Translations under genes and position numbers: made by a program
Shown: positions 23,301 through 31,698 of the stretch, in pieces
How the letters are laid out: every line of letters starts with the position of its first letter
Position numbering within the stretch: position 1 is the stretch's first letter
Assembly (NCBI GenBank): GCA_964611185.1
Contig: CAZSXE010000022.1
Span: 1 to 31,703, forward strand
DNA length: 31,703 nucleotides
Origin: CAAGNP01 sp964611185
GTDB taxonomy: Bacteria > Bacteroidota > Bacteroidia > Bacteroidales > UBA932
Direction of reading: 5' to 3'
The notes under the pieces: model-generated
What the model was told of the DNA's origin: nothing
Seen by the model: only the letters and a program-made list of their open reading frames with translations
The model's database searches: none

Positions 23301-26225
23301 ATGACTCGTAATTTTTTAATTGTTTTATTACTATTATCCTTTGTTTGTTTTTCAAATAGAGCTTCTGCTCAGTTTTATACTCTCGGTAACGATCCGACTG
23401 TCAGATGGAAACAAATAAAAACCGAACACTATGATGTTATCTATCCTCGCGGTATGGATTCTTTGGCGAGAAGGTATGTTTCTCTTTTAGAGAATGTCAG
23501 AGGAGCAGTTATGGAGCCGCTAAGAATCAATCCCAAGCGTATTCCCGTAGTTCTTCATCCTTTTACCAACAACAGCAACGGTGTAGTCACATGGGCTCCC
23601 AAAAGAGTAGATCTTATTACCACTCCACCCGCTTATGAAAGTACTTCTGAACCGTGGGACAAAAGTCTCGTAGTGCACGAAAGCAGACATGTGGGTCAAG
23701 TAACTCATTTTGAAAGAGGAGTTTTTAAATATTTATATTGGCTTATCGGAGAGCAGTCTCCGGGGTTAGGGGTGGGCCTTTATCCGTCAAAACTTTTTCT
23801 CGAAGGTGATGCGGTCATTACTGAAACAGAGCTCTCTTCAGCAGGAAGGGGTAGAAATGCAGATTTTTTAATGTATTCGAGAGCCGCTTTCCTTAATGGA
23901 GATTTCAGAAATTGGGACAGACTGAGATTCGGCTCTTATAAATACTATACTCCGAATGATTATGTTCTCGGATATATCATAAACACTGCCATCAGATACG
24001 GCACAGGTAATTATTTTTATTCATCGACTTTTCTCCGCTATCTTGTGGACCATTTTTATAATCCGAAAATAATTTTTATGGCTTTTAATTCAATTCTTGG
24101 TCAGAAAAGAATTTTTTGTCTTGAAAAGGGTCAGGAGATTATGACTAAAATCTGGAAAGATGATTTAGAGATGCGAGGGGAGTTGACCGAGGGAGACACA
24201 TTGGTAAAAAAGAGAGAGCGTCTCTACACGAATTATCGTTATCCGATAGCTGTAAAAGACACCAATTCTAAATATTTTGGTTCCGTTTTGGCTCTAAAAA
24301 GCGGGATGGAGCATGCGAGGATGCTTGTTGAGATAGATTCATCCGGAAATGAAAGAGTGTTGAGGCCTTTTAATTATAATTCTTCTCCATTGGCTGTAAG
24401 CTCGGATGGTTTTCTTTACTGGACAGAGACTGTTTCCCATGAAACAGGCCAGCTTGAGGATTTTTCCGAATTGAAGTCTTATGATTTGAAAAAAGGGCAC
24501 TGGGTTCGCCATAGATGGACCACTCGATATTTCAATCCTGCAGTTTCTCACTCAGGGGATACTATTGCGGTAGCGGAATATCCTCCCAAAGGGTCATCTT
24601 TCTTAGTCCTCCTCGATTCTAAAAAAGAAGGAGTAATAAAAAAAGTGGAGGCTCCGGAAAAGGGGCAGATAAAAGAGAGCGTATTTATAGGAGGAGATAT
24701 TTATTGCTCGGCTATTTTAGATAAAGGACTTGGAATTTATAAGTATTCCGATGGTAATTGGAGTGAAATAGTGCCTCAGCAAAATCAGACGATAGTGGGG
24801 ATGAAAGGGTACAAAGACGGATTGTATTTTACGAGCGACTTGGATGGGGTAAACAATATTTATTATTATGATTTAAGTACTCGAAAGTTAACAGCGCTTA
24901 CGAATTCAAAATATGGAGCATCAGATCCATATATTGAACCACAGAGTAGAATACTTTATTATTCTGAGTTTGATCAGATGGGTTATCATCTTGCAAAAAA
25001 CCCTTTAGATTCGCTCCCCCGGAGAGAGAAGTCTTTTGAAAGCCCTTATCGTCATCCCATTGCTGAAATGTTATCCTCTCAGGCGAAGATGTCTGCCTCT
25101 GCATCTATTACAGATACTGTAGATGGTTTTGATATAGAGAAATATCCTTCAAAGAATTACAACAAGCTAAGTCATCTTTTCAGAATCCATTCGTGGGCTC
25201 CTGTCTATTATAATATCAGTAATATCAGAAGTATGAGTTACGATCAGTTTTACGACCTTGCAGCGGTGGGGGCTACTGTTTATTCCCAGAACACTCTCGG
25301 TACGGCAGTGACTATGCTCGGATATTCATATCACAAAGGGTTTCACGCCGGGCACTTGAAATTTACATCTACCGATTTACCCGTTTCTTTTGAAGTTTCG
25401 GCAGATTTTAACGATAGGAACAGACACAGATACGATATGGTGGAAAAAATCTCGGGAGGGGTGCGAGTAAATGGCTACTCTATGAATCATTCACCTTATT
25501 TAAGGACATCGGTGTTGGCCTATTTGCCGATTATTCTTACTTCAGGTGGGTGGATTAAAGGTTTTATACCTCAGATAGGATGGAGTTTTTCCAATGATGA
25601 TTATTACTCATACCAGAGAGGGAAATATGTCTTTAAGAATGAAATTCAATATGGCTTCAGATATTATCAGATGCTTCCTATACCAGCTTCTTGTGTCTAT
25701 CCGAGATGGGGACTCGGCTTCTCTTTAATGGGCTCGGGAGCTCCCGGAACAGGAGAAAATTTCGGTAACTTGGGTTATCTCTATGCTTATTTTTATCTGC
25801 CGGGCATCACTCGCGTACAGGGATTGAAGATTACCGGCTCATTTCAGAAACAATTTGTAAATAATAAAAATTATTTTCTCGGTTCTTTCGCCTCTCTCCC
25901 TCGCGGTTATAGAGACATTACCCCTACTGAAAATTTTGCAAAAGTGTCACTTGACTATGCTATTCCTATCTGGTTGGGAGATAAGAGCCTCGGCTCAATA
26001 ATGTACTTCAAGAGACTTAAGTTCATCCCTTTCGGTGACTATGCCTACGATAGAAATACGGTAGATAAGTCCGTTCATTATTATTCTTACGGAGCCGATG
26101 TCCTTATAGATGTTATCTTTTTCAGATTAAACATTCCCCTTTCGATAGGTGTTCGCTATGCCCGTACAGGAGTTCAGGAGGGAAGCAGTAATTATTTCAA
26201 GTTTTTATTTTCTCTTTCTTTATAA
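23301..26225 (+). CDS. Secreted gluzincin-like/β-propeller protein with C-terminal barrel
   Basis: A 974-residue protein. The start at 23301 (MTRNF) gives a clean signal peptide (~1-24, ending ASAQ), whereas the in-frame start at 23241 would bury it. After DPTVRWKQIKTEHYDVIYP (~31-49) comes a peptidase_MA-like domain with HESRH (126-130), a true HExxH zinc site, followed by EGDAVITETE (168-177), which supplies the likely third Glu ligand, as in gluzincins. A β-propeller with YWTE- and YYSEFD-type strands occupies ~290-620. From ~660 the sequence turns into alternating aromatic strands ending YFKFLFSLSL, which looks like an outer-membrane β-barrel. The whole may be a surface-anchored metallopeptidase. 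TolB-like is the common automatic label. Activity is inferred from motifs only. Confidence 0.8.
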   Translation: MTRNFLIVLLLLSFVCFSNRASAQFYTLGNDPTVRWKQIKTEHYDVIYPRGMDSLARRYVSLLENVRGAVMEPLRINPKRIPVVLHPFTNNSNGVVTWAPKRVDLITTPPAYESTSEPWDKSLVVHESRHVGQVTHFERGVFKYLYWLIGEQSPGLGVGLYPSKLFLEGDAVITETELSSAGRGRNADFLMYSRAAFLNGDFRNWDRLRFGSYKYYTPNDYVLGYIINTAIRYGTGNYFYSSTFLRYLVDHFYNPKIIFMAFNSILGQKRIFCLEKGQEIMTKIWKDDLEMRGELTEGDTLVKKRERLYTNYRYPIAVKDTNSKYFGSVLALKSGMEHARMLVEIDSSGNERVLRPFNYNSSPLAVSSDGFLYWTETVSHETGQLEDFSELKSYDLKKGHWVRHRWTTRYFNPAVSHSGDTIAVAEYPPKGSSFLVLLDSKKEGVIKKVEAPEKGQIKESVFIGGDIYCSAILDKGLGIYKYSDGNWSEIVPQQNQTIVGMKGYKDGLYFTSDLDGVNNIYYYDLSTRKLTALTNSKYGASDPYIEPQSRILYYSEFDQMGYHLAKNPLDSLPRREKSFESPYRHPIAEMLSSQAKMSASASITDTVDGFDIEKYPSKNYNKLSHLFRIHSWAPVYYNISNIRSMSYDQFYDLAAVGATVYSQNTLGTAVTMLGYSYHKGFHAGHLKFTSTDLPVSFEVSADFNDRNRHRYDMVEKISGGVRVNGYSMNHSPYLRTSVLAYLPIILTSGGWIKGFIPQIGWSFSNDDYYSYQRGKYVFKNEIQYGFRYYQMLPIPASCVYPRWGLGFSLMGSGAPGTGENFGNLGYLYAYFYLPGITRVQGLKITGSFQKQFVNNKNYFLGSFASLPRGYRDITPTENFAKVSLDYAIPIWLGDKSLGSIMYFKRLKFIPFGDYAYDRNTVDKSVHYYSYGADVLIDVIFFRLNIPLSIGVRYARTGVQEGSSNYFKFLFSLSL

Positions 26226-26234
26226 CAGTCGGTT

Positions 26235-26693
26235 CTACAACCATGGAATCTTATCGCCGAAAAGATAGAAGAGCCCTATCCAGAAAGCAAATCGGATAGC
26301 TTTCCCTATCAACATATAGATGATACATTTAGTAGGATTTATCTTGTAAAAACCGAGACCAATCGCAAAAATATCCCCCACAAAAGGTGTCCAGCTAAGG
26401 AAGGCCAGGAGGGATCCCCACTTATCGATCACCCCCTTTTGCTTTTCGAGTTTATCCTTAGATATTTTAAACCATTTTTCAATCCATTCCCATTTTCCGA
26501 TCCACCCTATTCCAAAAGAAGTGACACCTCCGAGCCAGTTCCCGGCAGTAGCTACGAGAAATGATGTTAAGGGATTGCCTCCGGCTAAAAGAAGACCTAC
26601 TATTAGAAAATCGGAGGAGAAAGGGACAATAGTAGCCGCCATAAATGTTCCAAGGAATAATCCCCAATAGCCCCAATCCTGCAAAAATTCCAT
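26235..26693 (-). CDS. YqaA family small DedA-like membrane protein
   Basis: A 152-residue integral membrane protein of the SNARE-associated/DedA superfamily, YqaA branch. About four hydrophobic helices are seen (~5-45, ~50-70, ~93-112, ~120-147). The signature region is FSSDFLIVGLLLAGGNP (~25-41), NWLGGVTSFGIGWIG (~52-66) and LSWTPFVGDIFAIGLGFYKI (~99-118). The family is linked to lipid scrambling and membrane homeostasis, but the role of the short YqaA form is not settled. It is last in the nhaD-tadA-yqaA unit, 4 bp after tadA. Confidence 0.85.
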   Translation of the reverse strand: MEFLQDWGYWGLFLGTFMAATIVPFSSDFLIVGLLLAGGNPLTSFLVATAGNWLGGVTSFGIGWIGKWEWIEKWFKISKDKLEKQKGVIDKWGSLLAFLSWTPFVGDIFAIGLGFYKINPTKCIIYMLIGKAIRFAFWIGLFYLFGDKIPWL

Positions 26694-26697
26694 AATA

Positions 26698-27132
26698 TCA
26701 CCTTATTGTTTTAAAAAAATCAGTAACAATTTTTCCACATTCTTCTTCAAGAATACCATTTATAACTTCCGTTTTGGGATGCAGCAGTGATGGCTGAAAA
26801 AGAGAATATCCTCTTTTAGGGTCTTTCGCTCCATATACTATTTTACCTATTTGAGCCCACGAGAGAGCCGCAGCACACATTGGACAAGGCTCTACCGTAA
26901 CATAAATAGTACATAAATCGAGATATTTACCCCCAAGACTCTCAGTGGCAATAGTTATTGCCTGCATTTCAGCATGTGCAGTAGGGTCATGCAGAGTTTC
27001 GTTAAGATTATGCGCTCGCGCAATAATGGAGCCTTTGCACACTATGATAGCCCCGATAGGAATTTCACCTCTTGCCCCTCCTCTCACTGCTTCTTTAAGT
27101 GCTTCGCGCATATATTTTTCGTTGTCATCCAT
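26698..27132 (-). CDS. tadA: tRNA-specific adenosine deaminase
   Basis: A 144-residue zinc-dependent deaminase converting A34 to inosine in tRNA-Arg(ACG). Catalytic features are complete: HAE at 53-55 (His zinc ligand, Glu proton shuttle) and PCPMC at 82-86 (two Cys ligands). The N-terminal helix (MDDNEKYMREALKEA) and ITIATESLGGKYLDL fit TadA. Other members of this fold (cytosine or guanine deaminases) are possible, but the length and EPCPMCAAAL favour TadA. Its ATG directly follows the nhaD stop (0 bp), so it is translationally linked. Confidence 0.93.
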   Translation of the reverse strand: MDDNEKYMREALKEAVRGGARGEIPIGAIIVCKGSIIARAHNLNETLHDPTAHAEMQAITIATESLGGKYLDLCTIYVTVEPCPMCAAALSWAQIGKIVYGAKDPKRGYSLFQPSLLHPKTEVINGILEEECGKIVTDFFKTIR

Positions 27133-28509
27133 TTAGAATAGTAATAAATAAACTCCGGCACCTGCAGCATAAGCCACAAGGGTCGGAACTGTAAATTTTT
27201 TCAAATAATAGCCAAAAGATATTTTTTCCATACCCATCACTGTTACTCCCGAAGCAGATCCTATGATTAGAATGCTACCTCCGGTAACTGCACAGTATGC
27301 GAGGAATGTCCAAAAAGTGCCGTCTGCCATAAACGCACCGGCATCGGCTATGGGGTACATACCCATCGTTGCTGCTACGAGTGCCACATTGTCAAGGAAA
27401 GAAGAGCATATACCTAAAAGAAAACTTATTATGTTCGGATCAGAAATAATATTATTTAATCCCTCAGACAATCTTGTGAGGTACCCCACAGTGTTTAATG
27501 CTTGAACAGACATCAATATTCCGAGAAAGAAAAGAATGGTTGATATATCAAGCTTTCCGAAAAGGGCCGAAGCTCGAAGTTCCTTTGCCGTCAGATCTTT
27601 AGATTTCTGAGATTTAATATCTGTTATGGCCCAAAGAACCACTAATCCGAATAAAACACCCATAAACGGAGGCATATCGAAAATAGATTGAGATACCGGA
27701 ACCAAGGCAAGTGATATAAGGCCTATCCATAAAAGTGTTTTTTGAAACCTAAGTGTTACATATTTTGGATATTCTTGTTCTTGTACCTCAATTTCTTGAA
27801 TTTTTGAATTTTTAGGAAACATAAAAGTAGTAACTGTCGATATGATAACAAGAAGTGTCAGACTTGACAGTATTATATGTGTCACTTGATGAAGTACGGA
27901 AATGTTTCCACCGGTCCAAAGGATAAGAGTCGTAACATCACCAATCGGAGACCAAGAGCCTCCTGCATTGGCAGCCACAATGATGAGACAGTCATATATT
28001 ATTCTATCGGCTTTGTCCGGAATTAGTTTTCTCAACACAGCTACCATCACTATAACTGTGGCCAAATTGCCCAATAGGGCAGAAAGGAAAAAGGTAATTG
28101 AAGCAAAAATCCATACGAGTTTTCTTTTGTTTTTTGATTTGATAGTATTTGTTATTACATGAAATGCTCCGTGAGAATCGAGTATTTCAATGATGGCCAT
28201 AGAGGCGAGAACAAAGAACAGAGTGGTAGAAACATCCCCAAGGGCCTCTGTAATAGCAAATTCTAAATATTTGTATGCCTGCTCACTATCTGAGAGTGCC
28301 GCGAATTTGGGAAATCCCTGAATAAAATTGTCTATATATGCAGGAGGGTTAATTGAAAAAATTCCTACTGCATCCAAAAGGGATATAAACCATAGAATTA
28401 TACACATTCCGACTGCCACAGCAGCTTTATTTACTTTAATTACATCTTCGAGAGCTATCATTAATATACCGGCAATGAAGATAAATGGCATTAGATAGAA
28501 TAAAATCAT
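27133..28509 (-). CDS. nhaD: Na+/H+ antiporter NhaD
   Basis: A 458-residue ion-transporter superfamily protein with about twelve hydrophobic helices and no large soluble domain. Diagnostic segments are EALGDVSTTLFFVLASMAIIE (~88-108), ANAGGSWSPIGDVTTLILW (~180-198), FFLGILMSVQALNTVGYL (~326-343), SFLDNVALVAATMGMYP (~367-383) and AVTGGSILIIGSASGVTVMG (~407-426). These paired G/N/D-rich re-entrant motifs are typical of NhaD. It exports Na+ or Li+ in exchange for protons. The start at 28509 is the first ATG in frame; a second at codon 7 is equally possible. An inverted repeat (28527-28551) lies 17 bp upstream. Confidence 0.93.
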   Translation of the reverse strand: MILFYLMPFIFIAGILMIALEDVIKVNKAAVAVGMCIILWFISLLDAVGIFSINPPAYIDNFIQGFPKFAALSDSEQAYKYLEFAITEALGDVSTTLFFVLASMAIIEILDSHGAFHVITNTIKSKNKRKLVWIFASITFFLSALLGNLATVIVMVAVLRKLIPDKADRIIYDCLIIVAANAGGSWSPIGDVTTLILWTGGNISVLHQVTHIILSSLTLLVIISTVTTFMFPKNSKIQEIEVQEQEYPKYVTLRFQKTLLWIGLISLALVPVSQSIFDMPPFMGVLFGLVVLWAITDIKSQKSKDLTAKELRASALFGKLDISTILFFLGILMSVQALNTVGYLTRLSEGLNNIISDPNIISFLLGICSSFLDNVALVAATMGMYPIADAGAFMADGTFWTFLAYCAVTGGSILIIGSASGVTVMGMEKISFGYYLKKFTVPTLVAYAAGAGVYLLLF

Positions 28510-28526
28510 AGTAAGTCTTTTTTTAT

Positions 28527-28551
28527 TGACAAATATAGTGACAATTTGTCA
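28527..28551. promoter_or_regulatory. Inverted repeat operator candidate (TGACAAAT-N9-ATTTGTCA)
   Basis: A perfect 8-bp inverted repeat with a 9-base spacer at 28527-28534 and 28544-28551, between divergent nhaD and groES. The geometry resembles CIRCE (9-N9-9) but the sequence is not CIRCE (no GAGTGCTAA). It lies 18-42 bp before the nhaD start and ~100 bp before groES, so control of nhaD is the simpler reading. Confidence 0.45.
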
Positions 28552-28651
28552 TAAATCACTTATGGCATTTATTTTGTGTTTTTTTCGTGTGCCTTAAAAT
28601 GGCATTGATACGAAACATTTATAAACATATAAATTTTAAAAAATTAATATT

Positions 28652-28921
28652 ATGAACATTAAACCATTAGCAGACAGGGTTTTAGTTGAACCTAAAGAAG
28701 CCGAAACAAAGACAGCAAGCGGAATTTACATTCCTGATACAGCCAAAGAAAAACCTCAAGAAGGTAAAGTTGTAGCCGTAGGTAGCGGTAAAAAAGATGA
28801 ACCGATGGAGTTAAAAAAAGGCGACAAAGTACTTTACGGTAAATATTCCGGAACTGAAATTACAGTTGATGGGAAAAATTATCTTATGATGCGTCAAAGC
28901 GACATTCTCGCAATTATGTAA
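28652..28921 (+). CDS. groES: Co-chaperonin GroES
   Basis: An 89-residue Hsp10 that caps GroEL. The domain is complete: NIKPLADRVLVEP at the N-terminus, the mobile loop ETKTASGIYIPDTAKEKPQ (~18-36), EGKVVAVGSGKKDE, and GDKVLYGKYSGTEITVDGK (~52-70), ending in a MRQSDILAIM tail. The length is a little under the usual 94-97. It is followed by groEL after 31 bp, with a poorly Shine-Dalgarno-like AT-rich leader. The 142-bp upstream region is shared with nhaD. No CIRCE element or perfect TAnnTTTG was found on the plus strand there; TATTTTG near 28569 is a one-base-short variant. Confidence 0.97.
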   Translation: MNIKPLADRVLVEPKEAETKTASGIYIPDTAKEKPQEGKVVAVGSGKKDEPMELKKGDKVLYGKYSGTEITVDGKNYLMMRQSDILAIM

Positions 28922-28952
28922 TTATTTCAAATGATTTTAAAATTTTAAGAAT

Positions 28953-30581
28953 ATGTCAAAAGAGATTAAATTTAATATGGAAGCTCGCAACCTTATGAAA
29001 GAGGGTGCTGATGCTCTTGCTAATGCCGTTAAGGTAACCTTGGGACCTAAGGGGCGTAATGTGGTAATTGATAAAAAATTCGGTGCTCCTCAAGTAACCA
29101 AAGATGGAGTTACCGTAGCTAAAGAAATTGAGCTTGAAGATCGTTTTCAGAATATGGGTGCTCAGATGGTAAAGGAAGTGGCCTCTAAGACCAACGATCA
29201 GGCAGGTGACGGTACTACTACAGCCACCGTGCTTGCTCAGGAAATAATCAATGTGGGTTTAAAAAATGTCACTGCCGGTGCGAATCCTATGGATTTGAAA
29301 CGCGGTATTGATAAAGCCGTTGCAGCAGTAGTTGAGGACCTTAGAAAACAGACTCAGAAGGTGGGAGAAGATATCGCTAAAGTTGAGCAGATTGCCACCA
29401 CTTCGGCCAACAACGATGCTTTCATAGGTAAACTCATTGCAGAGGCTATGGGTAAAGTAAAGAAAGAGGGTGTTATCACCGTAGAAGAAGCTAAGGGTAC
29501 TCAGACAGAGGTTAAAGTAGTAGAAGGGATGCAGTTTGACAGAGGTTATATCTCTCCATATTTTATGACCAATTCTGATAAGATGGAAGCTGTCCTCGAG
29601 CAGCCTAAGATTCTTATTACAGATAAGAAGCTTTCAGCAATGAAAGACCTCCTTCCTATTTTGGAACCTATTGCCCGTGACGGAAAATCTCTTCTCATTA
29701 TTGCAGAAGATGTAGAAGGAGAAGCTCTTACCACACTGGTAGTAAACAGACTTCGTGGCACATTGAAGATTGCTGCTGTTAAAGCCCCCGGTTTTGGAGA
29801 TCGTCGTAAAGAGATGCTTCAGGATATAGCTACTTTGACAGGTGGTGTAGTTATTTCGGAAGAAAGGGGATTTACCCTTGAAAATGCTACTCCCGATATG
29901 CTTGGTGAAGCTGAAAAAGTTACTATTGACAAAGAGAATACCACTATCGTAAACGGTAGCGGAGATAAGAATGCCATTGCAGATAGGGTAGCTCAGATTC
30001 GCAAACAGATTTCTACTACTACCTCAGATTATGATCGTGAGAAATTGCAGGAAAGACTTGCCAAATTGGCCGGAGGCGTAGCTGTCCTTTATGTAGGTGC
30101 TGCTTCTGAAGTTGAGATGAAAGAGAAGAAAGATAGAGTAGAGGATGCCCTCAATGCTACTCGTGCAGCAGTTGAAGAAGGTATCATCCCCGGTGGTGGA
30201 GTATCATTCATCCGCGCAATAAATTGCTTGAAAAAAGTTAAAGCAGACAATGAAGACGAACAGACCGGTATCAATATCATCGCCAAGGCCATTGAATCTC
30301 CTTTGAGAATGATTGTTGAAAACGCAGGTGTAGAGGGAAGTGTAGTAGTTCAGAAAGTTCGCGATGGAAAAGGTGACTTCGGATACAATGCCCGCACCGA
30401 CAAATATGAAAACCTGCTTGCTTCAGGTGTAATCGACCCTACAAAGGTTACCCGTATTGCTCTTGAAAATGCAGCTTCCGTAGCAGGAATGTTCCTTACT
30501 ACCGAATGTGTCCTTGCAGACAAGAAAGAAGATACTCCTGCCGCTCCCGCAATGAATCCTGGAATGGGTGGAATGATGTAG
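28953..30581 (+). CDS. groEL: Chaperonin GroEL
   Basis: A 542-residue Hsp60 that folds proteins in an ATP-driven double ring. Landmarks are KVTLGPKGRNVVIDK (~27-41), DGVTVAKEIELED, NDQAGDGTTTATVLAQ (~82-97, nucleotide site), the apical EGMQFDRGYISPYF (~191-204), PGFGDRRKEML (~279-289), the GGVAVLYVGAASEVEMKEKKDRVEDALNATRAAVEEGI region (~373-410, in pieces), PGGGVSF and the C-terminal repeat MNPGMGGMM. The usual Gly-Gly-Met tail is short. A strong terminator begins 20 bp downstream. Codon use looks biased toward a highly expressed style compared with the accessory island. Confidence 0.98.
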   Translation: MSKEIKFNMEARNLMKEGADALANAVKVTLGPKGRNVVIDKKFGAPQVTKDGVTVAKEIELEDRFQNMGAQMVKEVASKTNDQAGDGTTTATVLAQEIINVGLKNVTAGANPMDLKRGIDKAVAAVVEDLRKQTQKVGEDIAKVEQIATTSANNDAFIGKLIAEAMGKVKKEGVITVEEAKGTQTEVKVVEGMQFDRGYISPYFMTNSDKMEAVLEQPKILITDKKLSAMKDLLPILEPIARDGKSLLIIAEDVEGEALTTLVVNRLRGTLKIAAVKAPGFGDRRKEMLQDIATLTGGVVISEERGFTLENATPDMLGEAEKVTIDKENTTIVNGSGDKNAIADRVAQIRKQISTTTSDYDREKLQERLAKLAGGVAVLYVGAASEVEMKEKKDRVEDALNATRAAVEEGIIPGGGVSFIRAINCLKKVKADNEDEQTGINIIAKAIESPLRMIVENAGVEGSVVVQKVRDGKGDFGYNARTDKYENLLASGVIDPTKVTRIALENAASVAGMFLTTECVLADKKEDTPAAPAMNPGMGGMM

Positions 30582-30600
30582 GATTTTATTAGATAAATTT

Positions 30601-30635
30601 AAAGGATGTTCTCTTATTGAGGGCATCCTTTTTTT
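30601..30635 (+). terminator. Rho-independent terminator after groEL
   Basis: Stem 30601-30613 with 30619-30631 (13 pairs, two of them G·T) with loop ttatt, ending in a run of seven T up to 30635. It starts 20 bp after the groEL stop and touches the stop codon of the convergent lipoprotein gene at 30634-30636; on the minus strand the T-run is weak, so it mainly serves groEL. Confidence 0.85.
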
Positions 30636-31599
30636 ATGCGTTTTCCAAATATGACAAGACCATCATCATCGGAGCATCTTTAAAGATAACCCTTTTCTCT
30701 GAGTCGAGAAGATATAGAGAGGGGATAGCTCTAACATCGTAAAGATTAAGTGTCCTAATGGAAAAATCTGCATTATAGGCATTTATCCATTCGCTCGGAT
30801 AGATGGGCATATATTTAAACCATTCCGTAAGGTCCTCATCAATATATATATTCAGAACTTTAAGCCTGTTTTCAACCTCCAATCTGTCTATTTTTTCAGA
30901 ACCTTTCAGAGCATCTATTATCTCCTTGCAAGCAGTGCAGCCGGGATTTGAAAAAAACATCAAGGTATATTCCGATTTAATCTTGTGAAGGGATGAATTT
31001 TCACCCTCTTTAGTAGTAAATTTAAAGTCTGTGGCGGTTTCACCAATACGGTTCAGAGAGCAGAGAGCAGCCTCTTTTGCATATCTTTTCTGAGTGGTGG
31101 AATCAATGAGAGTAGATGTGCTCAGCGCCAGCGCAATAGGGAGGTAAAGCTCTTCGCTGCGAAGATTGGAGTTCACTCCGTAAAGAACCATTTCAGAAAT
31201 TGAAACTAAATTATTAAAGACCGTACTTGCAGTATCTGCAATTTTCAATGATTCTGCCTTAGTGATGAGTTTTTTTTGTGCGTTGAACGCCCTTTGGGGT
31301 GAAACCATTAGGAGGATTTGGGCGTATTCGCTGTAAGCAGCCATAAAATCCTGTTTGGCGACCCCTCCGATCAGAGAGGTGTCCTTTGAAAAAACTTTTG
31401 AAGAATCGAGGAATCTGTCCCAATAGTTGGAAACTATATAGTCATAAGCAGCCTCCTGTGAAGCTATATACATCGGAACGGAAACTTTGAAGAAAGGTTT
31501 CGGCTTGAGAGTGAATTGTGAGGGTTTACTGCCGCAGCTCGAAATAATAACTGCAGCAATCAGAAAGCCCACTGCGATACTTACGGCCGTTTTTTTCAT
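30634..31599 (-). CDS. Thioredoxin-fold lipoprotein (DUF5106-like plus TlpA-like)
   Basis: A 321-residue lipoprotein. The leader has lipobox ISSC with the lipidated Cys at ~22. Residues ~35-185 are a helical N-terminal domain of the DUF5106 kind common in Bacteroidota. From ~188 a thioredoxin/TlpA-like domain follows: IGETATDFKFTTKEGENSSL, YTLMFFSNPGCTACKEII (CxxC at ~221-224 with TxA between the Cys residues) and VRAIPSLYLLDSEKRVIF with the cis-Pro. The role would be envelope disulphide chemistry, perhaps with an unknown partner. The start codon lies 5 nt after the 3' end of tRNA-Gln on the same strand, and its only visible promoter is that of the tRNA. Confidence 0.87.
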   Translation of the reverse strand: MKKTAVSIAVGFLIAAVIISSCGSKPSQFTLKPKPFFKVSVPMYIASQEAAYDYIVSNYWDRFLDSSKVFSKDTSLIGGVAKQDFMAAYSEYAQILLMVSPQRAFNAQKKLITKAESLKIADTASTVFNNLVSISEMVLYGVNSNLRSEELYLPIALALSTSTLIDSTTQKRYAKEAALCSLNRIGETATDFKFTTKEGENSSLHKIKSEYTLMFFSNPGCTACKEIIDALKGSEKIDRLEVENRLKVLNIYIDEDLTEWFKYMPIYPSEWINAYNADFSIRTLNLYDVRAIPSLYLLDSEKRVIFKDAPMMMVLSYLENA

Positions 31600-31604
31600 A
31601 ATTG

Positions 31605-31675
31605 TTGACTTACGAAGATTCGAACTTCGACTGACTGAACCAAAATCAGTAGTGCTACCATTACACCATAAGTCA
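31605..31675 (-). tRNA. tRNA-Gln (anticodon UUG)
   Basis: The minus strand forms acceptor stem TGACTTA/TAAGTCA (7 pairs), a short D arm, anticodon stem ACTGA/TCAGT with loop TTTTGGT (anticodon TTG, reading CAA and CAG), a four-base variable loop and a T arm CGAAG-TTCGAAT-CTTCG. The discriminator is A (31605); CCA is not encoded. Its 3' end is 5 nt from the start of the lipoprotein gene. Confidence 0.96.
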
Positions 31676-31690
31676 GTATTTATCGGGCGG

Positions 31691-31698
31691 CAAAGATA
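31691..31698 (-). promoter_or_regulatory. -7 promoter motif of tRNA-Gln and the lipoprotein
   Basis: TATCTTTG on the minus strand exactly fits TAnnTTTG and ends 15 bp before the mature 5' end of tRNA-Gln. The -33 region falls beyond the window edge. As the only motif seen upstream, it probably drives both the tRNA and the adjacent lipoprotein gene. Confidence 0.55.

Noticed and set aside
28510..28651. CIRCE element or heat-shock promoter before groES
   Set aside because: No TTAGCACTC-N9-GAGTGCTAA was found, and only a one-base-short -7 motif is present on the plus strand.
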